Source of the DNA: CAWJAP01 sp963834365
GTDB lineage: Bacteria; Acidobacteriota; Vicinamibacteria; Vicinamibacterales; Vicinamibacteraceae
Direction of reading: 5' to 3'
DNA: 64,000 nucleotides
Assembly (NCBI GenBank): GCA_963834365.1
Contig: CAWIBS010000021.1
Location: 189,072 to 253,071 of the forward strand
Part shown: one piece after another, positions 10,251 through 18,627 of the stretch
Numbering within the stretch: the stretch's first letter is position 1
Layout of the letters: each line of letters opens with the position of its first letter
The notes under the pieces: generated by a model
Told to the model about the DNA's origin: nothing
Database searches by the model: none
Seen by the model: the letters and a program-made list of their open reading frames with translations, nothing else
Made by a program: the position numbers and the translations under genes

Positions 10251-11579
10251 CTATCGATCCAACCAGGCTTTCAGGGCGGCGGCTTGCACGTCCTTGACCG
10301 CCACACCCGCCGCGCGCGCGAGGCGCACGCAGTCGTCGAACTCCGGCGTCGCGCTGACGATCTGGCCGTCGAGGCGGCCGGCCTTGACGCTCACCGCCCC
10401 CCAGATCGTCTCGACGACGAAGTGCTCGCGAGCCAGACACTCGCGCGTCATCTCATGGTATCTCACGCCCAGTGTGGTCGTCTCGCGGAAGATGATGCGC
10501 GACAGCGCGTCGCGCCGCTCGGGCGAGGCGAGCACGGTCACCAGCGTGCCCGGCCGGTTCTTCTTCATTTGCACGGGCGCATAGTAGACGTCGTTCGCGC
10601 CCGCCGCGAGGAGCTGATCCATCAGCACGCCGTACAACTGCGGGTTCATGTCGTCGAGCTCGCACTCGAGCACGGTGATGCGGCTCACCACCGCGGCCGC
10701 GTCCGAGGCGCCCACCAGCACGCGTAACACGTTCGGCCGCTCCCTGAAGTCGCGGGTCCCCGCCCCATAGCCAATCCGCTCCACCCGCATCGTCGGCATC
10801 GGCCCGTACTCGTGCGCGAAGCCGGTCACGAGCAGCGCGCCCGTGGGCGTCGTCAGCTCCACCGCCGGCCCGTCCTGATAGACCGGCACTCCGGCGAGGA
10901 GCCGGGCCGTGGCCGGCGCCGGTACCGGAAACGTCCCGTGCGCGCACTCGACCATCCCTCGTCCGAGGTTGAGCGGCGACGCGACGATGCGATCGGCGCC
11001 AAACCACTCGATCCCGAAGACGCCGCCGACAATGTCGATGATCGAGTCGAGGGCGCCGACCTCGTGGAGGTGCACGCGGTCGATCGGCATGTCGTGGATC
11101 GCCGCCTCCGCTTCCGCCAGCCGCCGGAACAGGGCAACCGCGCGATCGCGCGAGGCCGGCGGCAGGGCCGACCGCGCAATACGGTGCTCGATGTCGTGAA
11201 GGCTTCGATGCGTGTGCTGACCGTGCGTATGGGCGTGATCGTGAGGGTGCCCGTGGCCAGCGCGATCGTGGTCGTGCGGGTGCTGGTGGTCGTGCTGATG
11301 GTCGTGAGGCGCGTGGCGATGATCGTGCGGCACGGCGTGGCTGCCGGCGGCGCTGCTGACCGGCTGCTCCCGCGCGGGCCCGCGCTCGTCGAGCACGAAT
11401 TTCGTCGCCGATACGCCGGCCCGCAGGACCCGTCTCGTGTCGAGCGTGTAGTCGTCGATCGCGAGACTGCCGAGGGCTTCCCGCAGCGCCTCGAGCGGCA
11501 GCCCGGCATCGAGGAGGGCGCCGAGCAGCATGTCTCCGGACACGCCGGAAAACGCGTCGAAATACAGAATCGTGGACAC
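10251..11579 (-). CDS. larC: Nickel-pincer cofactor biosynthesis protein LarC (nickel insertion)
   Basis: 442-residue LarC (former DUF111). Start MSTILYFDAFSGVSGDMLL is the family signature. LarC inserts nickel into the pyridinium-dithiocarboxylate nucleotide in a CTP-dependent step, producing the cofactor of LarA-type racemases. Residues about 85-125 form a His-rich stretch (DHQHDHQHPHDHD type), typical of nickel handling. C-terminal conserved elements include ECELDDMNPQLYG and YYAPVQMKKNRPG. In lactobacilli larC is split and joined by ribosomal frameshifting; here it is one uninterrupted frame. No larA, larB or larE is visible in the window. It lies 14 bp after radC and just before metG. 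Confidence 0.95.
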   Translation of the reverse strand: MSTILYFDAFSGVSGDMLLGALLDAGLPLEALREALGSLAIDDYTLDTRRVLRAGVSATKFVLDERGPAREQPVSSAAGSHAVPHDHRHAPHDHQHDHQHPHDHDRAGHGHPHDHAHTHGQHTHRSLHDIEHRIARSALPPASRDRAVALFRRLAEAEAAIHDMPIDRVHLHEVGALDSIIDIVGGVFGIEWFGADRIVASPLNLGRGMVECAHGTFPVPAPATARLLAGVPVYQDGPAVELTTPTGALLVTGFAHEYGPMPTMRVERIGYGAGTRDFRERPNVLRVLVGASDAAAVVSRITVLECELDDMNPQLYGVLMDQLLAAGANDVYYAPVQMKKNRPGTLVTVLASPERRDALSRIIFRETTTLGVRYHEMTRECLAREHFVVETIWGAVSVKAGRLDGQIVSATPEFDDCVRLARAAGVAVKDVQAAALKAWLDR

Positions 11580-11593
11580 GGAAGGGTTCCCGA

Positions 11594-12281
11594 TCAGCGA
11601 GCCGTGGGCCCCGCGCCGAGCGTGCCAGCCTCGCGGAAGCTGTAGTAGCGCGTGTCGGCCAGGATGACGTGGTCGGCGACCTCGATGCCCATCAACTCTC
11701 CCGCCTGCCGCAGCCGCGCGGTCAGCCGCAGGTCGTCGGCGCTCGGCGAGGCGTCGCCGGAGGGATGATTATGGAACAGGACGAGCGCGGATGCACCGGC
11801 CAGGGCCGCGGCGCGGAACACGTCGCGCGGATGGACCGGCGCGGCATCGATCCGCGCCGATCGAGAGCACGACGGTCCGGATGATCCGGTAGCGGGCGTC
11901 GAGCAGCAGGGCGCCGAACCGTTCGACGGGATGCGCCCCGAATCGCGGCAGCAGGTATTCGACCGCCTCGCGCGGCCCCAGCAGCTGTGCACGCTGGTCG
12001 GGCGTCCGTTGCAGCGTGCGACGCCCGAGCTCGACCGCGGCCACCAGCTGCGTCGCTCGCGTCACCCCCACCCCGGGGACGCGGCGGAGCTCGTCGATGC
12101 ACGTCCGCGTCAGCCCGTGGACGCCGCCGAGCGCGGCGAGCACCGCCCGCGCGAGGTCCAGGGCGCTGGCGTGGCGCGTGCCGTGACCGAGCACGACCGC
12201 GACGAGCTCGTGATCGGCGAGCGCCGCGGTCCCGAGGCGGCCCAGCTTCTCGCGCGGCCGGTCGGCCGCCGACAGGTCCAT
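11594..12281 (-). CDS. radC: RadC-family JAB/MPN domain protein (one frame change)
   Basis: About 228 residues. The N-terminal part has a helix-hairpin-helix region (IDELRRVPGVGVTRATQL), preceded by PREKLGRLGTAALADHELV. The C-terminal JAB/MPN domain holds the metal motif ALVLFHNHPSGDASPSADD. One frame change near 11850 separates VVLSIGADRC from APVHPRDVFRAA; the sequence continues with no loss, so I join them. RadC proteins were once linked to DNA repair; their true function is unsettled. Start MDLSAADRPREKL at 12281 fits the family. First gene of the run radC-larC-metG-tatD. Confidence 0.9.
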
Positions 12282-12342
12282 GTCTCCCGCATCCTCCGCG
12301 CGTCCGGCCCAGGGGTCTCCGCGTTCCCGTTCCGGCTGGCCG

Positions 12343-12348
12343 TATACT
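12343..12348 (+). promoter_or_regulatory. -10 hexamer adjacent to start codon
   Basis: TATACT, with eight bases between it and the ATG at 12357. One of several genes in this window with this spacing, which predicts a leaderless transcript. No clear -35. Confidence 0.4.
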
Positions 12349-12356
12349 CTCCCGCG

Positions 12357-12956
12357 ATGCTTCGTCTTCGCGTGCAACGACGCGCGTGCTTTCTCGTCTG
12401 TCTGCTGCTCGTTGCGGCGTGCTTCGAACCGCCGACGCGCGAGCTCAATCAGGCCCAGGGCGCCATCGACGCCGCACGCGCGGCGGGCGCCGCCGACTTC
12501 GCCACGACCGAGCTCCAGGCCGCGGAACAGGCGCTCAAACGCGCGCATGAAGCCGCCACCGTCCGCGACTACCGCCAGGCGCTGAGCCTCGCGCTCGACG
12601 CGAAGGAACGCGCACGTGACGCGGCGCGCAGCAGCGCCGATCGCATGGCACTCCTCAAGAGCGAGGCCGAGCTGGTCATGCAGTCGGCGACGCAGGCGGT
12701 CGCTCAGGCGCGCGGCCGGCTGGCGACGCCCGAGTACGCCCGCGTGCCCGCGGCGCGGCTCGCCCGGCGGAAGAGCGCGCTCACCGCCGCCGAGGCCACC
12801 GTGCAAGAAGCGCGCGCAGCCGCCGATCGCCGTGACTACGTCAAGGCCCGGGCCGGCGCCGAGGCCGCGCTGGCGCAGGTCCGGGAGGCGCTCGCTCCCG
12901 ATCAGGCCGCCGACGCTCGGCCGGCGAAGGGCTCACGTCCCGCGTCGCGTCCCTGA
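12357..12956 (+). CDS. DUF4398-like coiled-coil lipoprotein
   Basis: 199-residue predicted lipoprotein: a short N-terminal helix and lipobox LLVAAC, so Cys is about residue 21. The rest is Ala/Glu/Arg-rich helix with repeated patterns such as AIDAARAAGAADFATTELQ and AEQALKRAHEAA, as in DUF4398 periplasmic proteins, followed by a basic-proline tail. It probably forms a helical hairpin or coiled coil anchored to the membrane. Function is unknown. It is transcribed divergently from radC and convergent with the DASS transporter; a terminal-inverted-repeat element separates the two 3' ends. Confidence 0.78.
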   Translation: MLRLRVQRRACFLVCLLLVAACFEPPTRELNQAQGAIDAARAAGAADFATTELQAAEQALKRAHEAATVRDYRQALSLALDAKERARDAARSSADRMALLKSEAELVMQSATQAVAQARGRLATPEYARVPAARLARRKSALTAAEATVQEARAAADRRDYVKARAGAEAALAQVREALAPDQAADARPAKGSRPASRP

Positions 12957-12960
12957 TTCA

Positions 12961-13046
12961 GCCCGGGGTTCACTTGTATCGACAATGTGGCGCAGGCCTT
13001 CAGGCCTGCCCGCGGGCCTGTTGTGTCAACACAAGCGAACTCCGGG
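12961..13046. repeat. Palindromic TIR element, copy 1 (short form)
   Basis: Starts four bases after the lipoprotein stop and ends just before the DASS transporter stop. The left end GGTTCACTTGTATCGACA pairs with the right end TGTCAACACAAGCGAACTCC. The interior has the hairpin GCAGGCCTTCAGGCCTGC. Same element type as at 15449, 36128 and 63703, but without the GGCTGAAGCC half. Its place between two converging 3' ends suggests a bidirectional terminator. Confidence 0.8.
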
Positions 13047-13047
13047 C

Positions 13048-14617
13048 CTAGAGGAGCAGCGGGACCAGGCTGAAGACGGCCGCGACAATCAGCACGAATC
13101 CCGCCAGGTCGAGCAGCAGCCCATGCCGCATCATCGCGGTGATGGGCACGTGCCCCGAGCTGTAGACGATCGCGTTCGGGGCGGTGGAAATCGGCATCAT
13201 GAAGCCCATGCTGGCGCCGAGCGTGGCGGCCAGCGCCGGCTGCAGCGGGTTGACGCCGGCGGCCTGCGCGACGGCAATCGCCACCGGCACGATCATGTTG
13301 GCGGACGCCGTGTTCGACGTCGTCTCGGACAGCAGGATTGCCAGCCCCGCGAACACGATCGTCAACGCCAGTTCCGTCCGGACCGGCAGCCACGCCGTGA
13401 GCGAATCGCCGATCCATCGGGCGAGGCCGGTCGAAAACGCCAACTCTCCCAGCGCCAGCCCGCCGCCATAGAGCAGGACGATCCCCCAGTCGATGCGCAC
13501 CGCCTGGTTCCAGGTCAATGTGAACTGGCGTTTCCGCCAGTCGAGCGGCAGGACGAAGAGCAGGATGGCGCCCAGCATCGCCGCGACGCTCTCCGGAACC
13601 GCACGCTCGTACGCCCGGACGAGGGGGGCATCCGCGGCCCCGACGATGGCAGCCATGCCCGGCGCAGTCCAGAGCAGCACGGTCGCGCCGAACGCGAGCA
13701 GGGTATTGCGCTGCCCCGTCGAGACGGGTCCCAGCCGCTGCAGTTCCTCGCGCACCAGCGCGGCGCCGCCGGCACCGATCTGCAGCCCGCGCACGGTACG
13801 GCTCAGCCACCACGCGAGCAGGCTGAACAGCACGGCCACCAGCGGGACACCTATCTGCATCCACTCGAGGAAGCCCACGTGCCGACCCGTCACCCGCTCG
13901 ATGAAGCCCAGGCCAATCAGATTGGGCGGCGTCCCGACCGGCGTCGCCATGCCGCCAATCGACGCCCCGAACGCCGTGATGAGCATCATCGCAATCGCGA
14001 ACCGGCGGACGGCCATCGGCGTCGTGTCCCGCGGGTCCCGATCGCGAGACGTGCGCCACGATCGACAGACCGATCGGAAAGAGCATCGCGGTCGTCGCGG
14101 TGTTGCTGATCCACATCGAGATGAAGGTTGCCACCGCGCCGTAGGCGACGACGAGGCGGGGCGCGCTGGTGCCGACCATCGGCGAGGCCAGCGCCGTGAA
14201 CGCAATGCGGCGATCCACACCATGGACGAACATGGCCTCGGCCAGGATGAAGCTGCCGATGAACAGGAAGATGATCGGATCGGCGAACGGCGCCAGCGCC
14301 GCCCGGGCCGGCGCGACCTGCAGGACGACCGCCAGCGTCGGACCGAGAATCGCCGTGACCGCCATCGGCAGCGCTTCGGTCACCCACAGGACGATCACCG
14401 TCAGCATGATCGCGGCGAGATGGTGCGCAGCCGGCGTCAGCCCGGGCGTCGGCAGGAACAACACGCTGGCGAGGACGAGGGGCGCGGCAATGAGGCCGAC
14501 GGTTCGCCGGCGGCGGTTGAATCGCTCCTCCGCGGGCGAATACGTCTCGACGGCGCCGATGGCCTCGTGGACGGTCCGCAGGTGCGGGAGGGGCGGACGG
14601 CCGGAGAGGCTGGACAC
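13048..14617 (-). CDS. DASS/SLC13-family anion transporter (one frame change)
   Basis: About 520-residue, multi-helix membrane protein of the divalent anion:sodium symporter family (dicarboxylate, citrate or sulfate). Two family SNT motifs are visible: SMWISNTATTAMLFPIG and LLSETTSNTASANMIVP. GGMATPVGTPPNLIGLGF is also typical. The frame changes once near 14040, between SIVAHVSRSGPAG and MAVRRFAIAMMLITAFG. The start is uncertain: the open frame extends to an ATG at 14722, but those codons are a tandem repeat, so I prefer the GTG at 14617 (VSSLSGRPPLPHLR). Substrate cannot be assigned from sequence. Confidence 0.88.
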
Positions 14618-14637
14618 CGGTGGACACTCTACACCGG

Positions 14638-14705
14638 GGCGAGTGGGCGACTCGGCGGCTGGGCGGCTGGGGGACTGGGGGACTGGGCGACTGGGGGAGG
14701 CTGGG
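14638..14705. repeat. Short tandem repeat, GGCGACTGGG type
   Basis: Imperfect repeats of an 8-9 bp unit (GGGCGGCT, GGGGGACT, GGGCGACT) upstream of the transporter. It is related in style to arrays at 18532 and, in the opposite orientation, at 30541. The following bases to 14810 show no gene. Confidence 0.65.
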
Positions 14706-14810
14706 TGAACGATCCGCGGCACCAGCAGCCCGCAGGCTGCCGGTGCAACGTTTGCGCTCGATGGGCGGGCGAGGGTCAGAGCAGCGCTGTCGAGCGACGG
14801 GACGTCTGCA

Positions 14811-15239
14811 TCAGCCCTTCGAGGGGATCTTGAGGACCTGCCCGGGCTTGATCTTGTCGGGATCCTTCAGCTGATCGAGATTCGAGTTGAAGATCTCCAT
14901 GTAGGCGTTCGAACTACCGAGTTGGTCTTTCGCGATCTTGCTGAGCGTGTCTCCCGCCTGCACCGTGTACGTCCTCTGAGTCTGGGATGGCGAACCCGCC
15001 GCGGCCGCCGCGGTCGCCGTCGCTGGTGCTGCGGCTGGCGCCTGCACTTTGATGTCGGCGACGACTTCCTGTTGCCAGGACGGAACCGTCTTGATCGCGG
15101 TCCAGATCTGATTCTTCTGGTCCTCGGACGTGACCGTGCCGTTGAACTGCAGTTTCCCCTCCACCTCGTTGGCCGCCCCCTGCATGCGCAGGTTCTTCGC
15201 CACCTGGATGGCGTGGTTGTACTTGTCTCTCAGACTCAT
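14811..15239 (-). CDS. BON-LysM domain protein (Kbp/YgaU-like)
   Basis: 142 residues: an N-terminal BON-like domain (about 1-70), an Ala/Pro linker (about 70-92), and a C-terminal LysM domain beginning RTYTVQAGDTLSKIAKDQLG and ending KIKPGQVLKIP. The order and length match YgaU/Kbp, a cytoplasmic potassium-binding stress protein of E. coli; here the role is inferred by architecture only. There is no signal peptide. The ATG has a strong AGGAGG six bases upstream and a good sigma70 promoter at 15335-15363, so it is probably well expressed and transcribed alone. Confidence 0.88.
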   Translation of the reverse strand: MSLRDKYNHAIQVAKNLRMQGAANEVEGKLQFNGTVTSEDQKNQIWTAIKTVPSWQQEVVADIKVQAPAAAPATATAAAAAGSPSQTQRTYTVQAGDTLSKIAKDQLGSSNAYMEIFNSNLDQLKDPDKIKPGQVLKIPSKG

Positions 15240-15334
15240 GATGTGCCTCCTGCAGGATGCCTCGGGTCGCCAACTCTGACTGCGTTGAACACGGCGGCGA
15301 CGCCGCGGGTCGAACGAGTCACTCTCACCCTCGG

Positions 15335-15363
15335 CTTATAGTCTCTGGCGCTGTACTTCTCAA
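15335..15363 (-). promoter_or_regulatory. Sigma70-type promoter of the BON-LysM gene
   Basis: Minus strand: TTGAGA, 17 bp spacer, TATAAG, each five of six matches to consensus, about 95 bases before the ATG at 15239. It leaves a leader of roughly 90 bases. No other gene is seen in 15240-15448. Confidence 0.6.
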
Positions 15364-15448
15364 GCACAGCCGCACCCCGGGCGCCCGATCTCGACCGAAG
15401 AAAACGACGTCTAACTGCTCACATCGCTGGCCTTCAAGTTCTAAAGCC

Positions 15449-15567
15449 CAGAGTTCATTTGTGTGGTGATGTGGCGCAGGCCTTTAGGCCTGCCCGGGCC
15501 CGCGTTGGCCGGGCTGAAGCCCGGCGCCACCTTGGCGGGCCCGTTGTCACACAAGTGAATTCCGGAG
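15449..15567. repeat. Palindromic TIR element, copy 2 (full form)
   Basis: About 118 bp. The left end AGAGTTCATTTGTGTGGTGA pairs with the right end TTGTCACACAAGTGAATTCC. Interior hairpins are GCAGGCCTTTAGGCCTGC and GGCCGGGCTGAAGCCCGGC. The right end is about six bases from the dapF stop codon. On the other side it lies upstream of the BON-LysM promoter. Confidence 0.88.
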
Positions 15568-15572
15568 CGAGG

Positions 15573-16386
15573 TCAGCCACCCAGCCAGTCGCCGCGCAGG
15601 ACGACCTCGGCCCAACCGGTGAGCAACACGGTCCCGTCGGCGATCCATTCGACGCGCTGCGGACCTCCGGGCGCCACCACTTCGACGTCGCGCGAGGCCC
15701 CGCCGTAGGCCGCCGCCGCCACACCGGCCGCGCACGACCCGGTGCCCGACGAAGCGGTCGGACCGACGCCTCGTTCCCAGATGAGGATGCGCACCAGCGT
15801 CGGGTTCTCCACGTGCGCGAGCTCCACGTTGACCGCCTGCGGGAACGCGGGATGCCGCTGAAGCGCGGCGCCGATGCGATGCAGCCGCGCCTCGTCGAGG
15901 GCCGGGGCCAGCAGCACGCACTGCGGGTTGCCGACGCGCATGGTGACGGCCTCCACCCGTTCACCGGCGACGTCGAGGGTCAGCTGCCGCAGCTCGTCCA
16001 CGCGGCCCATGTCGGCGCGGAAGATCGGCCGCCCGACCTCATCCCGGCCGACCAGCTGCAGCGCCTTGATACCCGCCTCCGTCGTCACCTCGATGGTCTC
16101 GCCGACGGCAACCCGCGTCTCGTCGGCGAGGATCGCCGCGAGGCCGCGCACGCCATTGCCCGACACCTCGGAGGGGCTGCCGTCCGCGTTGAACAGCCGC
16201 ATCCTCGCGGCGCGCCCACTGCGGGTGAACAGGATCAGGCCGTCGGCGCCGACACCGGAGTGCCGCGCGCACAGGCGGCGTGCGAGGTGGGCCGGATCGA
16301 TCGCCTCGACCGCATCGGAAGGAACGTACAGAAAATCGTTGCCGTACGCGTGGGCCTTCCAGATCGGAATCGGAGGGACGCGGCAT
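15573..16386 (-). CDS. dapF: Diaminopimelate epimerase family protein with both catalytic cysteines replaced by serine
   Basis: About 270 residues, the usual DapF length. Recognisable segments are KAHAYGNDFLYVPSD, GADGLILF, MRLFNADGSPSEVSGNGVRG, RVGNPQCVLL and WERGVGPTASSGTGSC. In characterised DapF the first catalytic residue is Cys in xCGNGxR and the second is Cys in xCGTGxxA. Here both are Ser (codons at about 16161-16163 and 15747-15749). The protein may use serines, may act on another amino acid, or be a relative within the proline-racemase/DapF fold. The first codons disagree in frame: the ATG at 16386 must shift within about seven codons to reach IPIWKAHAYG, so either a base is missing or a rare ATT start is used. 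Confidence 0.85.
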
Positions 16387-16404
16387 CGTGGATGCGCTTA
16401 CGGG

Positions 16405-17244
16405 TCAGGGCGCCGAGAACGCCTCGAACACGTGGGTGTAGCCGAACATGATTCCGATGCCCGGATCCCTCGAGGTGGCGCCAAAGAGCAGCCCGCCATC
16501 GATGCGGCCGGCACCCACGGTGTAGCGGACGCCGCCGCGAAAGACGGCGCGCGACTCGGCGCCGGGCGTCGGGAACTCCTCCGCCCATTGAAACCGGCCG
16601 TTGATCTCACCGACCACTTCGAATCCCTCGTGCAGCGCGTGCGCGATCGAGAACCCGTAGAGCAGCATGTCCGACTGCCGGTCTCCCCGGAGCGGGTCGC
16701 CAAAGATGCCCAGGCCGATGTTGCCGACATAGCGCGTGGATCCCGCGGTGCGGCCGACGAGCAGCGTCGCGAAAAAATCGGTCGTGTCGAGGCCGAGCCC
16801 GCTTTCGTTCGAGGCGTTCGGCAGCTTGGTGCCCAGCCGCAGCGCAAACGCCGGCCGGGCGCCGCGCTCGCTCACGAAGCGCAGCTTGGTGGCAATCACC
16901 ATGTCCTCGACGTCGGAGGTGTCGTCGCCGTCCACTTCGAGCTTGAAGGCGAGCGGCGCCGGCTCGCGGTTCGTGATCGACAGGCGCTGGTACAAGCCCC
17001 AATCCAACTGCAGCTCCGCAATCGAGCTCAACCCCACCGAGACGCCGACGATGGGCACGCGGAGCAGATCCCCCGTGAGCCCCGACGCCGGGAAGAACTG
17101 GTCCCACCCGCGCTCGAACCCGAACTCGGTGAGAATCCGCCCGCCGCCGATCGTCTCCGGGTCTTCGGTGACGAGCGGCCGCTGCTGGGCAAAGGCGGCC
17201 GAGGCGGTAAAGAGGCAGACGACGAGAAACCCTGGAATCCGCAT
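16405..17244 (-). CDS. Predicted outer-membrane beta-barrel protein
   Basis: 279 residues with a clear signal peptide (cleavage near SAAFA-QQRPLVTEDPET). The mature part alternates polar and hydrophobic residues in short strands separated by Gly/Asp turns and ends in an aromatic-rich strand (GIGIMFGYTHVFEAF), as in outer-membrane barrels. RPLVTEDPETIGGGRI resembles the MetA-pathway-of-phenol-degradation/transporter barrel family, but I cannot confirm it. Located between dapF and dtd on the same strand, just two bases from the dtd stop. Confidence 0.72.
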   Translation of the reverse strand: MRIPGFLVVCLFTASAAFAQQRPLVTEDPETIGGGRILTEFGFERGWDQFFPASGLTGDLLRVPIVGVSVGLSSIAELQLDWGLYQRLSITNREPAPLAFKLEVDGDDTSDVEDMVIATKLRFVSERGARPAFALRLGTKLPNASNESGLGLDTTDFFATLLVGRTAGSTRYVGNIGLGIFGDPLRGDRQSDMLLYGFSIAHALHEGFEVVGEINGRFQWAEEFPTPGAESRAVFRGGVRYTVGAGRIDGGLLFGATSRDPGIGIMFGYTHVFEAFSAP

Positions 17245-17246
17245 GG

Positions 17247-17696
17247 TCAGAACGCCTTCGTGCTGTCGATCATGATGGTCACAGGGCCCTGATTGACGAG
17301 CTCCACGTCCATCGCCGCCTGGAAGATCCCGGTCTCGACGTGCAGGCCGGTCGAACGCAGCGCCTCGACCACCTCGACGTAGCGGGCCTGCGCCACCTCA
17401 GGCGGCGCGGCGGTGATGAACGAAGGACGGCGGCCCCGGCGGCAATCACCGTACAGCGTAAATTGCGAGACGACGAGCACCGCCCCCTGGCTCTCGGCGA
17501 GAGAGCAGTTCATTTTGCCTTCGGCGTCCGGAAAGACCCGCACCTCGCGGATCTTCCCCGCCACGTAGGCCACGTCGGCCGGTCCATCCTGGCCAGACAC
17601 GCCAAGCAGGACGAGGAATCCCGGGCCGATCGCGCCGACGGTCTCGCCTTCGACGCGAACCGACGCACGTGAGACGCGCTGAAGGACCGCCCGCAT
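17247..17696 (-). CDS. dtd: D-aminoacyl-tRNA deacylase
   Basis: 149-residue DTD, which hydrolyses D-aminoacyl-tRNAs and mischarged Gly-tRNA-Ala. It starts MRAVLQRVSRASVRVEGE, the family signature, and contains LVVSQFTLYGDCRRGRRPSF (SQFTLY motif) and near the C-terminus VELVNQGPVTIMID, which carries the NxGP cross-subunit proofreading motif. Start codon shares its A with the ttcA stop (TGATG), indicating coupling. Confidence 0.97.
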   Translation of the reverse strand: MRAVLQRVSRASVRVEGETVGAIGPGFLVLLGVSGQDGPADVAYVAGKIREVRVFPDAEGKMNCSLAESQGAVLVVSQFTLYGDCRRGRRPSFITAAPPEVAQARYVEVVEALRSTGLHVETGIFQAAMDVELVNQGPVTIMIDSTKAF

Positions 17697-18505
17697 CAGC
17701 GGGACGCGTGGTGCGCGAGCGGCTCGAAGGCGGCCGCGCGCAGCGCTTCGGGTGGATTCAGGCGCCGATCGAGAAGATGGCGCGGCATCACATTCCCGAG
17801 CGCCTTCAGCATCGATCGCTTGACGCCCGGATTGGCGCGCTCGAGGTCGGCCAGCAGCCGCTTGATCCGCTGCCGCTGGAGTCCGAGATCGCCACAGGCC
17901 GGGCAGCAGCAGCCGATGACCGGCAGCTCGCACGCCTGCGTGTAGGCGCTCGCCTCGTCTTCGCTGATGTAGGCCAGCGGCCGAATCACGACATGCCGCC
18001 CATCGTCGGAGACGAGACGCGCCGGCATCGCCTTCAGCGCACCGGCGAAGAACAGATTGAGCAGCAGCGTCTCGACGAAGTCGTCGGCGTGGTGGCCGAG
18101 CGCGATCTTCGTGGCCCCGAGCTCGCCGGCCAGACGGTAGAGCACGCCGCGCCGGAGCCGCGCACAGAGCGAGCACGGCGTCGCGTTCGCCTCGAGCAGA
18201 TCGTCCATGACCGCGCCGATGGTCGTGTGCTCGATCCGGTACTCCCAGCCGCGCGCCTCACAGGTTCGCGCGATCGTGTCGTGTTTGTATTCCTTGTAGC
18301 CGGAGTCCACGTTGACGGCGACGATGCTGAAGTCGATCGGGGCGCGGACCTGAAGAACGTGGAGGAGCTGGAGCAAAGCCCAGCTGTCCTTGCCACCTGA
18401 GAGTCCCACCATCACCCGATCGCCGTCCTCGATGAGGCGGTGATCGGTGATCGCACGGGTGGCCTCCTTGGCGAGCCGCGCTTCGAGCTCCGATGAATAC
18501 GCCAT
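17696..18505 (-). CDS. ttcA: TtcA-like tRNA 2-thiocytidine synthetase (PP-loop ATPase)
   Basis: 269-residue N-type ATP pyrophosphatase. The PP-loop is VMVGLSGGKDSWALLQLL; the Fe-S cysteines include CSLCARLRRG and CCCPACGD, and IALGHHADDFVETLLLN is conserved. The family thiolates C32 in tRNA anticodon loops. I start at MAYSSELEARLAKEA (18505); the frame stays open to 18631, but those codons read through a 9-bp tandem repeat and are unlikely to be translated. Confidence 0.92.
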   Translation of the reverse strand: MAYSSELEARLAKEATRAITDHRLIEDGDRVMVGLSGGKDSWALLQLLHVLQVRAPIDFSIVAVNVDSGYKEYKHDTIARTCEARGWEYRIEHTTIGAVMDDLLEANATPCSLCARLRRGVLYRLAGELGATKIALGHHADDFVETLLLNLFFAGALKAMPARLVSDDGRHVVIRPLAYISEDEASAYTQACELPVIGCCCPACGDLGLQRQRIKRLLADLERANPGVKRSMLKALGNVMPRHLLDRRLNPPEALRAAAFEPLAHHASR

Positions 18506-18531
18506 GCTGCCGTCGAGTATGCCACGAGCGA

Positions 18532-18613
18532 GTGGAGCGGCTGGAACGGCTGGAACGGCTGGAGCGGTTGGAGCGGTAGAACGGCTGGAGCGGCTGGGGC
18601 GGCTGGAGCGGCT
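18532..18613. repeat. 9-bp tandem repeat array (GCTGGARCG)
   Basis: Eight to nine imperfect copies of GCTGGAACG/GCTGGAGCG in a row, just upstream of ttcA. One unit has lost a base (GTAGAACG). Far too short for a CRISPR array. Confidence 0.8.
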
Positions 18614-18627
18614 ACGTGCAAGCCCGG

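Noticed and set aside
13048..14223. Two overlapping transporter genes instead of one
   Set aside because: The N-terminal half and the C-terminal half together form one DASS protein with two SNT repeats; a single base change near 14040 explains the split.
18532..18613. Possible CRISPR array
   Set aside because: The unit is 9 bp, tandem and without spacers. No cas gene is present in the window.
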